Source: Brachionus rotundiformis (lineage: Eukaryota; Rotifera; Eurotatoria; Ploima; Brachionidae). Taken from it: a DNA stretch of 64,000 bases. The notes below the pieces were generated by a model. The model searched no databases. It was not told the origin of the DNA and saw nothing but the letters and a program-made list of their open reading frames with translations. How positions within the stretch are numbered: position 1 is the first letter of the stretch; each line of letters begins with the position of its first letter. The stretch is from assembly GCA_016802295.1 (NCBI GenBank), contig JAESIW010000118.1, positions 133,727 through 197,726 of the forward strand, in the 5' to 3' direction. This document shows positions 48,220 through 62,300 of the stretch, piece by piece. A program made the position numbers and the translations under genes.

Positions 48220-51200
48220 ATGAATAATTTGAGGACTAAGAACAAAAAAACTTCGCGAAATAGAATTAGAAAAAATGTTAAAAAATTAAAGCAACCGAGT
48301 GAAACGAGCAGTTCCTCAGGCCATTTATCGAGTAAACTAGAGGAACAGATCGAAAAGTTGAGAATTGAGCTCAATAATGAGAAGAATGAGAAAGAAAAAT
48401 ATAAAATTAATTTGAAAAAATTGTTTTTCGAAAAACAGGAGCTTATGGAAATACTAAAAAAATGCCAATCCGAGCGAGACACTTTTAAATTTGATCTAGA
48501 TACATTAAAACAAATTCACATTAAAGAGCTTCGTCGCTCGAAAGCCGAGTTAGAAGCGTTAAGCAAAGAGTATTGTCAAATAATGTCAGAAAGAGACAAT
48601 GTTCACAAAGAAATCGAAGCCCTGCAAGAAAAACTAAACAAATCTCAAGACAAAGTTAAGCTATTAAATCACACTAATTCATTCAATAATACAGATTTAA
48701 ATTCTACGAGACATTCAAATCTCAACACAACCATTTTAGATGATTTGCAATTAGACACTGTTAAGCGGCAACTGAAGATTGTCACACAACAAAGAGACGA
48801 AGCACAATTACAGGTGATTCTCATATTTTTACTACTATCATTAAATAAAAAATTATGAAAAACAATATCTAGAAACCAAAATTAGTAACCTTTTCCGAAT
48901 TTCATGTTTTTTTATTTAAAAACGAATACTAATTTGTTATTTGTAAAAATAAGATTCTGTTATATTGTAGAAAATTAATTCTAAGAATATATCCTTAATT
49001 TTTCGTTCGACCTAATTTATTCTTTGAAATCAAAAATGCAAGTTTTTTTGGCTTTCATAAATTAAAATAGCAATTTTATTTTTTGAAGGAACAAAAATTA
49101 AAAATACTTATGTGAATTTAAATTTAAAATATTCACAAATTATTAAAAGTTTATTTAGATTTGATTGATAGCTTAATTTATTATCAAAACAACATGTCTT
49201 ATTTAATCTCTGATAATTATTTTTTTTAATTACAAAATTAAACTATTTAAAAAATGAATTTTCTTTTATTTATTTATTCAAAAGTGTTTTAAATTTTTTT
49301 CTTAAATTTAAATTTTGAAATTAATTATTTGGACTAAAAAATCAAATTTGCTAGACCAACATGAAATCTTTGAAATCGAAAAAAAAAACATAAAATACTA
49401 ATAATTTTTAGATTCACTTATCTTTTCAATTAAAAAAAATTTTAAGTTTTAAAAAATTTTTTTTTAGTTATATTTTGTATGTAAACATTTTTTTGAAGAT
49501 CGATGAATTAAAGAAAAAGTTTGGAATTACTGAGATTAAGCCAAGAAACTCAATCTTATCAGAGTCAACCCCAATGTACGAAGATTTAAACGATGAGATT
49601 ATATATAAAAAAGAGATTAATAGTTTGGTAAAGGAATTAGATTTATGTAAAAAAAGACGAGATATAGCTTTTATTGAGCGAGATAAAGTACTACGCGAAA
49701 GAGAAAGTATACGAGCATTATGTGACGAGTTACGACACCAAAGGGACAAATCAATTAGCGAGCTTGCTGATTCTCTGAGAGAGAACGATGATTTGAAAAA
49801 GGAAAAATCAATGGCATTTAAACAAATTCAGATGTTGGAAAATAAGCTTAATTATTACGAAGATAAATTAATAACTTACCGGGAAGAAGAGATTAAAAGA
49901 GCAGAGAAAAAAGAAGAAGTTAAAGTTAAGCGACCTGATGGCCATACAAACTTATCGAAATCAATTCAGAATGTAACAAATAATGATTCTAAAATGAGCA
50001 AAAGTGAAGATAATCATAGAATTTTGAAAATAGAGATTGATTTAGAGGAGAATCCCGAATTAGGTGTTGAGTTTTCCTATGCAACTTATGAGTTTGATGA
50101 TGATGATGAATTAAAAGAATTTCAAATAAAAAATCAGAGCAACAATTTAATAATAGTCAACAGTGTTGACCCGGAAAGTATTTCTTATGGTAAATTAAAG
50201 TAAGTTGCAAAGCTTTTAAAATTCTATTCAAAATAAATATATCAAAAAAAAAACATGTATAAAAATTGAAGATTTTTAAAATACTTTTTTATTCATAAAT
50301 TTTGAAATATTAAAAATTACTATCCTTTAAAGAGAAAATGACCAAATTTTAAAAATCAATCAGCACGATCTTCGAGATATTGAATTGGATGATCTTGAGG
50401 AAATAATCAAAAATTTATCTGGTACCGTCGAATTCGTAAGTTATCAAATTTGAATTCTAAACGAATGAGTCAAAATAAATTTTGATTTAGATTGTATCTC
50501 GATATTTTGCCAAAGGAATAGGCAATGAATTAGAATCAAATAATAGTCAAGAATACTCAACGTTACCGTCCATGTCATCATTATCATCTTTCAATTCTAA
50601 TCAATGTCAAAGAGATCAAGTATCGCGTTTGGTACATTCAAAAAAAAGTCGATCGAGTGAGAAAGTCGATGCAGATTCCATTGACTACGTGTCTTATCTC
50701 ACCAATAAGCAAAGCCGTAATATAACTTTAGAACTTGAGGACCTAAGTGATCTAATATTGGAGACTGGTATTTTTATTTGTGGTTTTGAACGGGATAAAG
50801 CGATTGAATTCGGTTTTAAAAATATATCAGTTGGAGACAGAATAGTGTCTATAAACGGAAATATTTTAAAGAACAAAAATTTAGCTGATCTCATGAAGAT
50901 TCTTAGAGAAAAATCATCTAATAAGATAAAACTATTGATTGAAAAAGTTTCCAATCTGACAAACTATTACATTTCCCCTAGTTCATCCATGCTCTCTTTA
51001 AATCTTGATTTGAATAATTTAAAATTCAGAAGTAATGTTAACAAGCCTGATGAAAACTCATATGTTAGTTCGAATTCATTGACTTCAAGCGTAGTTATTA
51101 GTGAAAAAAACTTAAAAAAAGACAATTTGAAATCAGAACGCATAAGACCATTATATAGTGAAAGAGATTTTATAACCAATCGACCTGAATCAAGACTTTT

Positions 51201-51327
51201 TGATAAAATTGTTAATGGCTCTTTACGATATGAAGATTTAATTTCAAATTTGCAAAATGAAACAAGTAAAAATACCAAAGGACAAAAAGATCAAGAACCT
51301 GAGATTATAAAAAAAATTTACCTTTAA
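48220..51327 (+). CDS. Coiled-coil and two-PDZ protein, DLG5-like without SH3-GUK
   Basis: Scaffold-type protein of 744 aa from four exons (48220-48813, 49499-50199, 50333-50435, 50491-51327), all in phase. The N-terminus is basic. Residues about 40-330 form long coiled coils with DLG5-like text (SKEYCQIMSERDNVHKEIEA, YKKEINSLVKELDLCKKRRD, RERESIRALCDELRHQRDKS). PDZ1 is split over three exons (LGVEFSYATYEF, VDPESISYGKLKENDQILKI, LDDLEEIIKNLSG). PDZ2 (ITLELEDLSDLILETGIFIC, SVGDRIVSINGNILKN) follows. The frame then ends in a low-complexity tail. Human DLG5 continues with two more PDZs, SH3 and guanylate kinase-like domains; none is found in the next 2.6 kb. It may act in polarity or junction scaffolding. 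The family call is moderate, because coiled coils align easily. Confidence 0.65.
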
Positions 51328-53939
51328 GTCATTTGAAAACTAAAAATTAATAATTTATATTGTTGATAAAATTAATAAAATATTTTAATTGCATTTTTTT
51401 TAACTTAAATTGTCAAGTTTACAAATGATAATATACATATGATCTATAAATTATCAATTTAAGACAAATTTCTGCTTAATTTACATTTAGAGCTTTTTTC
51501 AAATCAAATAATAGGAATTTAGTAAAAAAATTTTTTAATTTTTATAAATATTCTAGCTATTCTTATAAAATATCCCCATTCGTTATTTAGCCGAAATGAA
51601 TTATTAATGAATATTTTTTTTAATTAAATGTTTTAAAATTTAAACAAGAATAAAAAAATTTTAATTTTCTATCATTTTAGCTTATCAATAAGGTACTTTT
51701 ATATCATAGATAAAAAATAAAATCGAAATACAAATACAAATACAGAACCTCATAGCAGATAGCTTTTAACTAAAATCTCTAAATGTAAATTAAAATTCAA
51801 AACGCTATTTCATATTTAATATCATGAAATCATATAAACTGCTGTGATAAAATTAATTGGTCTTTTTGAAAAAATAACATTTTATTGATGATATTCTTTT
51901 CAGAAAATTTACCAGATTATGGGCTAAAAGCTAATATTTAAGTAAAATTGATTAAACCATATTCTATTTATGTTTATTTTTTTATTTGGAATGAATTTAA
52001 TACGTAAATAAGCGAGCTTGGCAAGCGAGCACATCAATTACTAATAGATTAGGATAGATTGAAAGAAAAATAATCAATTATAAATCATATATTTTATTGG
52101 AATAATTCAAACTCGGTTAAAATTATGATTTTTGGTAGATTTATATTTTGAGTTTGATTGTATATTTACTATGATTTCTCTATTGAAGCTACATCGATTT
52201 TACGTAATATTTAATTTTTATTTTCCTAGAAGATTGGTAATAGCATATAACCTTTTAGCTTATTTATCAAGTATTTAAGAAGTAATCTTATCAAATTTTA
52301 ATTAATTTACCCTTTAAGAAGCGTAAAGTACGGATCACCTTGAATTGAAGCCGTCTAGCTAAAATGGTCTAACAAGTATACTTTTTTTACTACAATGAAT
52401 TTTTTCAAAAGCCATTTTCCTGAAAAATTTATCAAAATTGGAAATAATTTATTTTTGTGAGAAAACTCTTTTATTTGTTATGATATCAAAAAAAATTTTT
52501 AAAACTATAAAATCAAATTTTTTCACAACATCATTTATTAAAGATAGATAATTAATATCGTGAATAAGTCATGTTTTATTATTTTTCTATTCAAAAAATT
52601 TGGGTATTATAAGTTCTCATTTCAATACAACCAAATAATTTGTACAAATTTCTTGTCTTAAATTTGGTAAGAAAAATCTTATTTAAATTATTCTTCAAAA
52701 ATCAAAAAATAATTGACAGTATGATAGGTTCGAATTAAATTCAAAAGACTTATCGCTTGACTTATAGACTTATCTATTAAACAAAAATTAGCAATTTGTT
52801 TAAAAATTTGAAATTATTATTTATAAATTAATTTTTAAAAATATGTATTATTGATGCTTTTTCATGTGCGTGAAAATAAAATAACCAAATTTAAGATATC
52901 AGATACAAAATTGATGATAATACCAAATAAAAAAATGTGATTAAATTTATTAATACAAAGAATTTGTATTTCAAATAGAAAAATTTGAAACAGGAAATAT
53001 ATTTAAAAAAGTTATAAGGTGTATTATTTTTAAACTAAGATATTTAAATAATTTATTATTTAAAAAGAAGTGAAGTTATATATTGCCTTAATCAAAATTC
53101 TGTAGAGTTAAATGAAATAATCAGACATCTTCATTTTTGAATAATGCACTTTCTTTTTATTATGGTATGAAGAACCAGTACTGATATTTCAGTTACTTTA
53201 TATTAAATTTACAATTTAACCAGCATAAAATGTATTAAATTTAAGTTAATTTTTGAATTTTAATTCGTCAAGATTTTCTGAGATTAAAATTTCTCATTAA
53301 ATATTTTAAATTAGAAACTTGCTGTAGAATCTATTTACTCGAAACTAAAAACAAAATTATCATTAAAATGGAACTTAATCTTATATTAAGAATTAAATTC
53401 AGATCTGAAAAAACTTAAAAAGTTGTACAGGTTATTCGTATGTAACGCAGAATACTAAGTTTTAGCTTTAGTTACGTTGGCATAGTTTTCTAAAAAATAA
53501 ATAGAATCATTTGGCTAATTACAAAGGTAATTGTTTAAATATTAAAATAATATTTGACTGATAAAAATTTTTATTAGCTAAATTATTTTCTAGTTCTAGG
53601 ACTTAGTGAGCTTTTGGGCGCAAAAATAATCTAATTCGAGTTCCAACATTAACCCTGAATAAAACAAAATATAAACAATTTGTTTAATATTTTCTAGAAT
53701 TTAATCGAGCTTATAGCCAAATTCTAGACTAATTTGAACTAATTAAACAAATTTTATATACAAGTTTATTATCTTTGCAAATTCTTTAGATCCTAAAAAT
53801 GAAAATAAAAACAAGAGTACTGATATTTAATTAAAATAATTCAGGATTTTGGCTTTTTTATTTTCTAATGCTAGTATTTAGTAACTGATCGTTACTTTAT
53901 ACGAAGCATTGAATCAATAGCAATTTTCGATCCTTAAAC
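51328..53939. other. Intergenic spacer, PDZ gene-K2P channel
   Basis: 2.6 kb of AT-rich DNA. SH3 or guanylate-kinase exons that would complete a DLG5 were looked for in open stretches and not seen. No repeat or RNA gene recognised. Confidence 0.45.
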
Positions 53940-55393
53940 ATGTTTATATTTCGAAAGCGCAAGTCAAGCAAAAAACGAAAGACACCTGAAAAATACAAAT
54001 ACACAATTTCTCACAGTTCTAACATTCACCAAACAATTGACATGGCTTCGCAAGGAACCAGAATAGAAAGTCCTGATGAGTCCAATAATAAAGAAAAGTT
54101 TTATTATTCTCATCCGTCTAATAATCAAGTTTTTACGAATCAAACAAGCATTACAAGAAGAGAAGTGCGCCGGAAAAAGACCAAAAAGATTGAAAAATTT
54201 AAAAATGCCTGTAAAAAAACAACCACTTTCTTATTTTCGAGAGTGGGTTTATGCATTGTGTGTATTGGTTATGTTGCCGTGGGAGGCCTAATCTTTCGCT
54301 CAATTGAAGGCTCATATGAAGACGAAAAAATGAAAAATAAAACTCTGGTCGGAGATTTAGTCAATTTAAGAACAGATAATTTAGTTAATGAAATATGGAA
54401 CATGACTAAATTTGAGAAAGTTTTTCATGAGAAAAATTATACTTCTAAATTAAAGACTAAATTGATCGAATATCAAAAAAATTTGACAGATGCTGTAAAA
54501 GATGGCTACAAAGGCAGTCTAAGCTACAACACAACAAAATGGACCTATCCTGGTTCAATACTCTATTCAGTAACTATTGTGACAACAATCGGATACGGAC
54601 ACATTACTTGCGAAACCGATACTGGAAAAATTGTTACTATTTTCTATGCTATTTTTGGTATTCCGATGATGCTTCTTTGTTTGGCTAACATAGGCTCTTC
54701 AATGGCAAATTTGTTTAGGTTTATTTATGCAAGAGTTTGTTGTGGATATTGTAATTATGTTAAACGTAGGAATATAAGAATGAAAGCAGCGGCAACGTTG
54801 AGCTCGGCGGCTGCTGCTGGTCAAGCCAATGCTGCAGCAGCCGCTGCTGCGCTATCTTTAGCTGCTTTAACTTCTAATAATCTTATTTCTCACGCGTCAG
54901 CAGAAGAAAAGCAAAGTGAGAATGAAAAATACGGAAAACCAGCTGACCCAACAGAGCTTATTGATCTTATTGACGAAACAAATGTGGTCGATTACAAAAA
55001 AATAACTGTGCCGATTAGTATTACTTTGTTTGTTTTGAGCAGCTATGTACTTTTAGGCGGCATTTTTTTCAAAACACTAGAAGAATGGACCGTTATAGAA
55101 GGAGTCTATTTTTGTTTTATTACCCTTAGTACAATTGGTTTGGGGGACTATGTGCCTGGCAACTCAATAAATGACTCAGATACCCAGGCTGAGCTCAAAC
55201 TTGTTGGTTGTTCTTTATATTTGTTAATGGGTTTATCTCTTTTAGCCATGTGCTTTAACTTAATGCAAGAAGAAGTAAATTTTATAAATTAAATTTTGAT
55301 TTATTTTTCTAAAATTTTCAAAAATAGGTAACGGCTAAATTTAAAAAATTAGCTGTGCGGCTTGGAATTATTGATGATCCAAATTATTGGTAA
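53940..55393 (+). CDS. Two-pore-domain potassium channel (K2P)
   Basis: Plasma-membrane leak channel setting resting potential. Two exons (53940-55274 and 55328-55393, 53-nt intron) give 466 aa. Order: a basic cytoplasmic N-terminus of about 95 residues; TM1 (VGLCIVCIGYVAVGGLIFRS) with the cap region after it containing NxT/S sites; pore 1 TTIGYGH; TM2 (IFYAIFGIPMMLLCLANIGS); a cytoplasmic loop with an Ala-rich run (AAAAGQANAAAAAAALS); TM3; pore 2 STIGLGD; TM4 (YLLMGLSLLAMCFNL). Both filters are intact. The small last exon supplies VTAKFKKLAVRLGIIDDP, a basic segment typical just after TM4. The subfamily (TWIK/TREK/TASK) was not resolved. The poly-Ala loop is unusual. Confidence 0.93.
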
Positions 55394-56371
55394 AAATATT
55401 AGTCTTAAGATTTGTTAATTTTTTTTAATAATAATTTAAATAAACTATAAAAATGAGCATCAATTTTTTTTATTTTTTAAAGAATTGATTTAAATTTCAT
55501 ATAATCAAGATAAAATAATCCTTAATATATTTTGTTGAATTTTTCATCAATATTTAAATTTGAACAAAAATGTTACATATCTGATTAAATTTTGAGTAAA
55601 CAAAAAAGTTTAACAGTCGAAACCATTTTAATCATAAAAACAAGTAAAAAAATATACAAGCTATAAAAATTTTACTTTTTTTTTAAATTTAAAATGTTTT
55701 TTATTTATATATAATACCATAAATATATATATAATTACTTTATTTGTAGACTAGTAAAAAAAAGAAGTGTCTTTAAGTAAATTAAATTCTTCTTCAAAAT
55801 TGGCCATCAAATCTTCACTTCATGTTTACCAAACCAAATTCTAATCAAATCTATGCATTCTTTTCAAAAACTGTTATCATTTTAAGAGTTAATTTATCAT
55901 AAATATTTTTAAAATTCAATTATAATAATATCAAAAGCATTTTCGAGATTTTGTTTATTTAATTTAAAAAAATATTTGATAATTTACTAAAAAATCCTAA
56001 TTTCAACTATGTACTAGAAAAAATTGAACTCTCAAACTCAAAAACCAGTCATTTATGCCCCAATTTTTATTAATCCACTATAGAGCAATTAAGTTAAATT
56101 TAACACGATATTTGACAAGCAAAATACTTGCAACTATATACGCCAAATAACATGAATATTTATAAAAAATTATAACTATTTAACAAAAAAAGAAATTTAA
56201 CAGTCTAGAGAGACTGTTACTAAGCAACAAGTTTTGTTTTTTAGCTTGTTAGGAAAGAAAATTCTAAATAAACTTATTTTCTAATTTTTTATTAACCAAA
56301 CTTAAATTATATAATTAACTAATATATCCCAATTCACCAAGTAATCTAATTAATAAAGCCTGATTGATTAA
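55394..56371. other. Intergenic spacer, K2P-dynein
   Basis: About 980 bp, AT-rich, holding the K2P 3' UTR and the dynein promoter. No ORF or repeat of note. Confidence 0.5.
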
Positions 56372-59300
56372 ATGGCTTTATCGAATTATCAGCCAGTTTT
56401 GTTTAAAGCCAAAGATTCGGCTAGATCTCAAAACGAAGATTCCGAGTCCGAGCTCCACAAATATTCAAGCAGCATTTCTAGAGAAATTCAGCCATGGCCA
56501 AACAACTACGGTCAGCCTTCAGAATTATACAAATTTGTCGTAAATAACAGTCGGCATCCTCCGTTGATGCAGACTAAATCATGGAATTTAGCAGTGCCTT
56601 TCATTGAGCAAAGATATTCACATACTCCAAGTGAGTCGATCGCAAATAACTACACGCCAACTGCAAGAAATTTAAAAATAAAAAATTTGCCACAAGCAAA
56701 ATATAAAAAAATTAAGCTGTCCAACGATGAGCCTAATTTTAATAGGAAAATAAGAAAAATCCCGCCTCTTGAAATGAATACTCCAAGACACAAATATCCA
56801 CCTAGCAGGTCTCTTAGTCCCAGCGAACAGATTGATACCATGCTCGCTATTGAACGAGAAATAGATCGAGCAATCAATGATCCTTCGGAATTGGATCTAG
56901 AACGATACTATTTCTACATTGAAAAAGGAACAAACATTGAAATGATAGCTCCTTTAGACAATGATCAATTTGATAAATTTTACAGATCGATTCCTGATTA
57001 TCTAAAAAATTCACCTCTAAGCTCTTTTAAAGAATTGAAAGAAAATCTAACCGAAGAAGTAACTAACGATTATGTATATTCAATGAAAAAATCTATAGTA
57101 GATTATATTTTGATGAATTTTGATGAAAGAAAACGACTTAAAATTGACGCTGTGCCTAAGCCTTTCAAATTTAAAACAATTCGGGCTCCAGTGCCTTGGC
57201 ACAATGATTATTCAAAATCACACCATTGGATACAATTAAACCTTCATATAATCAATAGAGTTAATTCAATTCTAAAAGATTTATGGTCAGATGAGTAAGT
57301 TAAAATTTAATTTAATTATTAGTAATTAATATTTGTTCTCATTTGGGATAAATTTTAATTTTTTTTTTTTAAATTTTAATAATTTTTATTTAATTTATTA
57401 TCTTAATTATTCATAGAATCATTAAACTTAGAGCTTAAAAAATTTTAATTACCAGTAACAGTAATTTAACAGATTTAGATAAAATTTCAGAATTAAATTA
57501 GTAATAATAAATAATTTTTTATATTTAATTCTGAAATTTTTTCATTTTCATATCAGCCTTTTTTAAATTGAAGTATAATTAATAAGTTTTTTAGCACTTG
57601 AAAAAGTAAAATAAAGTCAATTTAAATTTTATAAACCGAAATTTTTATCCAAAACTAGAAAAAAACTTAGGCTAAACTTTAATCAAAATAAATAAATAAG
57701 CATATACTTCAATGAGTTTATATTTTTTAAATATTTAAATTTTTAATTTGCAATTTAAGGAATTCAAATTTATAAGCTTTACTTTCTTGGCTCAGTAATA
57801 ATATATTGAATATTAATTTTTTAGTTGAAATATTTTGATTTTAGAGTTTAAAACTTATTTATTATCAATTTAAATTTTTTAATTTTAAATTCAAGTTTCA
57901 ATAGTAATCTTTATCTTTATTTGAATCAATAAATTATAATCAAAATTGTCGCATATTTTTGTCGGAAATATATAACAAAAATTAAATAACTTTTTATTTC
58001 GTGAATAAAGTTTATAAGATTTTTAATTAATTATTAAATTTTAATTTTTTAAGTATTTAACTATGAATAATTTGTGATTTTAAACTTTGAAATTTCTAAA
58101 AAATATGTTTAAAAAGGTTTATTCATACACGATTTATCTCGATGGAAGATTTGAACAACGCCTCTCTTCCAATGTATCCAGATGAATTTGAAAATTACGT
58201 AAAGCAAAAATGTTTCGAGCAGAGAGAGCTTTTAGAAAAACAGTGGATCCCACAATGCGCTCGAATTATCTTAGAACACAAAGATTATTGGAAACATTTG
58301 GTGCCTATGGATGAAGAGGAATCATTAGACTTGCCAATGAGATTTTTCTCTTCGATTTCAACTTTAATGTCAAATCAATTGAGAAATTTAGTAGTCGATT
58401 CTTTGCATGAGTTGGTCAATTTTTTCCAACAGTACCAAGATGGTAACAATTTTGAAGACTATTCCGACTTTGACTACAAACGCAAACCAGCTCTAATTCT
58501 CAAACTTTACATAGATGATCCTAAAATAGAATTCCAACCTGATTTTAAATATATCGAACAATTAATTCTCAATTGCTTCAGTTATATAATTAAGAGTTCA
58601 GAAGAGTTGCCAAGAGTTGAAGTTGAATTGTTCCCATTTCAAGAGTACACTAAATACGTTTTGCGCACTATTAGGCCCGATGAGCACATGGTAACCGAAA
58701 GTATTAAAGAAGTTCTTAGCGTATACGAATCAAACAAAATCGGACCTCACAAATACTTGGACACATACAAAAAATACTCAGATTTTATGACTCAAAAAGC
58801 AGAACAAGATATAACCAATTTTTTAAAAAATCAAGAAAATCAATTGGAAGATTTTGAAGCTCAAATTTTAAGACATATGGACATTAGAAACGAAATAGTT
58901 AAAATCCTTTTAACTGTGCCACTAAATCTTTATTCGCTTGAATGTAATGGACTTCACGAAAATTTAAAAGACAGAGTAATGAGACAAAAAGAAAGATTAG
59001 TGCTTTACTGTATCGAGAATAACCGGGAAATAAACAAGTCTATTTGCAGAGCCTATGACGAAATAGCCGAAAAAGTTGGTAGACAACCTCAATCGACTGG
59101 TGAACTTGTCGAAATTATGGAATTTCTAACTCAATCAATAGAATCAACTGTTTACAATTTGGATTTTAAAATCGGCGAAGCCAAGCGCCGCTTGATGTTT
59201 CTGCTCGACTATACTCTGATGCCAAGTAATTACTTTGTTAACTAGTTAACAAAAAACATATTTTATCTTCTAGATGAGGATATAAAGCAAAATTCGACAG

Positions 59301-62300
59301 TATTTTACTGGCCTGAATTAGTAATGCAAATATTAGAGAAGAATCAGGTTAGACTTCAGGCTTTGAGAGAAAAAACTGAGGACAGACTTAGAGAAAGATT
59401 GACCAAATTTGATGAAAAGCTAAAGGATATGCTGAAAAAAGTCGAAGCCTACAAATCAATTGGGGTATTTTGCTTTTTATTTAAAATATTTTCAAATTAA
59501 TATCTTAGTCATAAAAAATATTTATTTAAATCGTTAGGACGATTATAAAATTTTAGAAATGACCAAAAAAGCTGGAATGGTAAAGTTTAAAACTTTGTTT
59601 TTTTCTATAGGTTGAGTCTTTTAAATTGTCTTTTCTAACAAAACATATAACAGTAATTTTTTACTAATATAGCTCCAATTTGATTGATTGAATTTTATTA
59701 ATCATAGCTTTTAGTTTTATGTTCAAACCTTATTTTTTGTTTAATTTAAAAGGATCGAGATATACCCGATGCTGCTAAGCATGTCAACATACTTAATGAT
59801 ATGGGAAAACAAATTGAAGAGTTCAAAAGTGAACTAGATCAATTGAATAAAGAAGAAGCCTTATTTGGCTTTGAACTGAGTCAATTTCCAATGTTGAACC
59901 AAATTTTATCAATGAAGGATCCTTTCGATAAGCTTTGGTTCACTTTTCACAGCTTTCAGCAAAAAGAGAATCAATGGCTTAAAGGCTCATTTTTGGGCCT
60001 CAATGCTGAAGATATCAGTGAAGAAGTTCAATCTATGTGGCGGACAATGCATAAGTTGCAAAAAAGCTTTGCCGATGCAAATAATCCGAGAAAAGTGGCT
60101 GACTTTACCAAGCTTAAAATTGACAGATTCAAAAATCATTTACCTGTATTACAAATAATTTGTAATCCAGGTTTAAAGGATCGTCATTGGGAACAGGTTT
60201 AAATAAAATTTTGTTAAGATTTTATTCTAATTCTAATTTTTAAGATCAGTGAAATAGTTGGTAAAGATGTCAAGCCTGATTCGAATTCTTCATTACAAGA
60301 TATGCTCGATCTTGGACTTAATAAATTTACTGAAAGGTAAACTAAAGTAGAATTTTATTAAATAATCCAAAATAGATAAAATCTTTTAAAAAATACTTAT
60401 TTTTATATTGTAAATAAATGATACAGATTCTTTATTTAGAAATTTTTGTTAAACAGGCTTAAAATTAAAAAATCAAAAGTTATCAAAAACTAAAATTTTT
60501 CTTATATCAAATTGAGATTTTTTATTTTTTTTATTATTTAAGACTTGAGGAAATAAGTGGATCAGCAAGCAAAGAATATTCTTTAGAAAAAGCTCTTAAC
60601 AAAATGAAAGAAGATTGGAAAGACATGATTTTCGAACTAGTAGCTTATCGAGAAAGTGGTGTAAAAATTTTATCATCAGTTGACGATATTCAAGTTCTTT
60701 TGGATGATCATATAATAAAAGCCTTAACAATGCTTGGATCACCATTCATCAAACCAATGGAAACAGAAATGCGTGAATGGAGTAATCGACTACAAATGAT
60801 ACAGGACATATTAGACGAATGGCTCAAAGTTCAAGCAACTTGGCTTTATTTGGAGCCTATTTTTAGCTCAGAAGACATAATTGCTCAAATGCCTGAAGAG
60901 GGCCGTAAATTTGGAATTGTTGACGGTCACTGGAGAGACATAATGAGTCAAACTTCTAAAGACAGTCGTGTTCTTCAAGCTACTGATCAGGCAAATATGC
61001 TTTCCAAGCTTAGAGAAGCAAACAAACTTTTGGAAGAGATCCAAAAAGGATTGAATAACTATCTTGAAAAAAAGAGGCTTTTTTTCCCAAGGTTTTTCTT
61101 TTTGTCTAATGACGAATTATTAGAAATTCTATCCGAAACTAAAGATCCGATGAGAGTAGAGCCTCATTTAAAAAAATGCTTCGAGGGAATAAGCAAATTA
61201 GAATTTAATGACCAACAGGAAATAAACGCTATGATATCAGCTGAACACGAAGTGGTTCCTTTTAGAAGCAAGATTTCACCAGCCAAAGCGCGTGGAATGG
61301 TTGAAAAATGGCTTATTCAAGTTGAAGATCAAATGGTTGAGTCCATCAGATATATAATTAAAGATGCAGTCACTGATTACGCTAAGACAGATAGAAAAAA
61401 ATGGGTTCTTGAATGGCCTGGTCAAGTAGTCATATGTGCAAGTCAAGTCTATTGGACATCAGAAACAGAGGAAGCAATAAAAAATAACACATTAAAAAAT
61501 TATTTACAACAATGTACTGATCAAATAAATGATACTGTTGCTTTGGTGAGAGGTGATCTCGAATCGGGAGCTAGAATTACTTTAGGAGCATTGATTGTTA
61601 TTGATGTACATGCAAGAGATGTTATCAAGCAACTTTGTCACATAAATGTAACATCTACCAATGATTTTGAATGGTTAGCTCAATTGAGATACTATTGGGA
61701 CAATTCAAAACCAGCACTTTTGGTAAGAATGATTACCACTGAGCTTGAATATGCTTATGAGTACTTGGGAAATAGCGGTCGCTTGGTTATAACTCCATTA
61801 ACCGACAGATGCTATAGAACATTAATGGGTGCGCTAAAACTTAATTTAGGTGGAGCCCCTGAGGGACCTGCTGGTACTGGTAAAACAGAAACATCAAAAG
61901 ATTTGGCCAAAGCAGTAGCAAAGCAATGCGTGGTTTTTAACTGCTCTGATGGTTTGGATTATAAAGCTATGGGAAAATTTTTCAAGGGTTTGGCACAATC
62001 TGGAGCTTGGGCTTGCTTTGACGAATTCAATCGTATTGAACTTGAAGTCTTATCTGTTATTGCTCAGCAAATTTTGACAATACAAAGAGCTGTAAGTGCT
62101 AAGTTGAAACGCTTTTTGTTCGAAGGAACTGAGCTTGATTTGAATCCAACTACAACGATTTTCATCACCATGAATCCTGGCTATGCAGGAAGATCTGAAT
62201 TACCAGATAATTTAAAAGTTCTTTTTCGTTCTGTAGCTATGATGGTACCAGATTATGCAATGATTGGAGAAATTTCTCTTTACTCAATGGGTTTTGTAGA

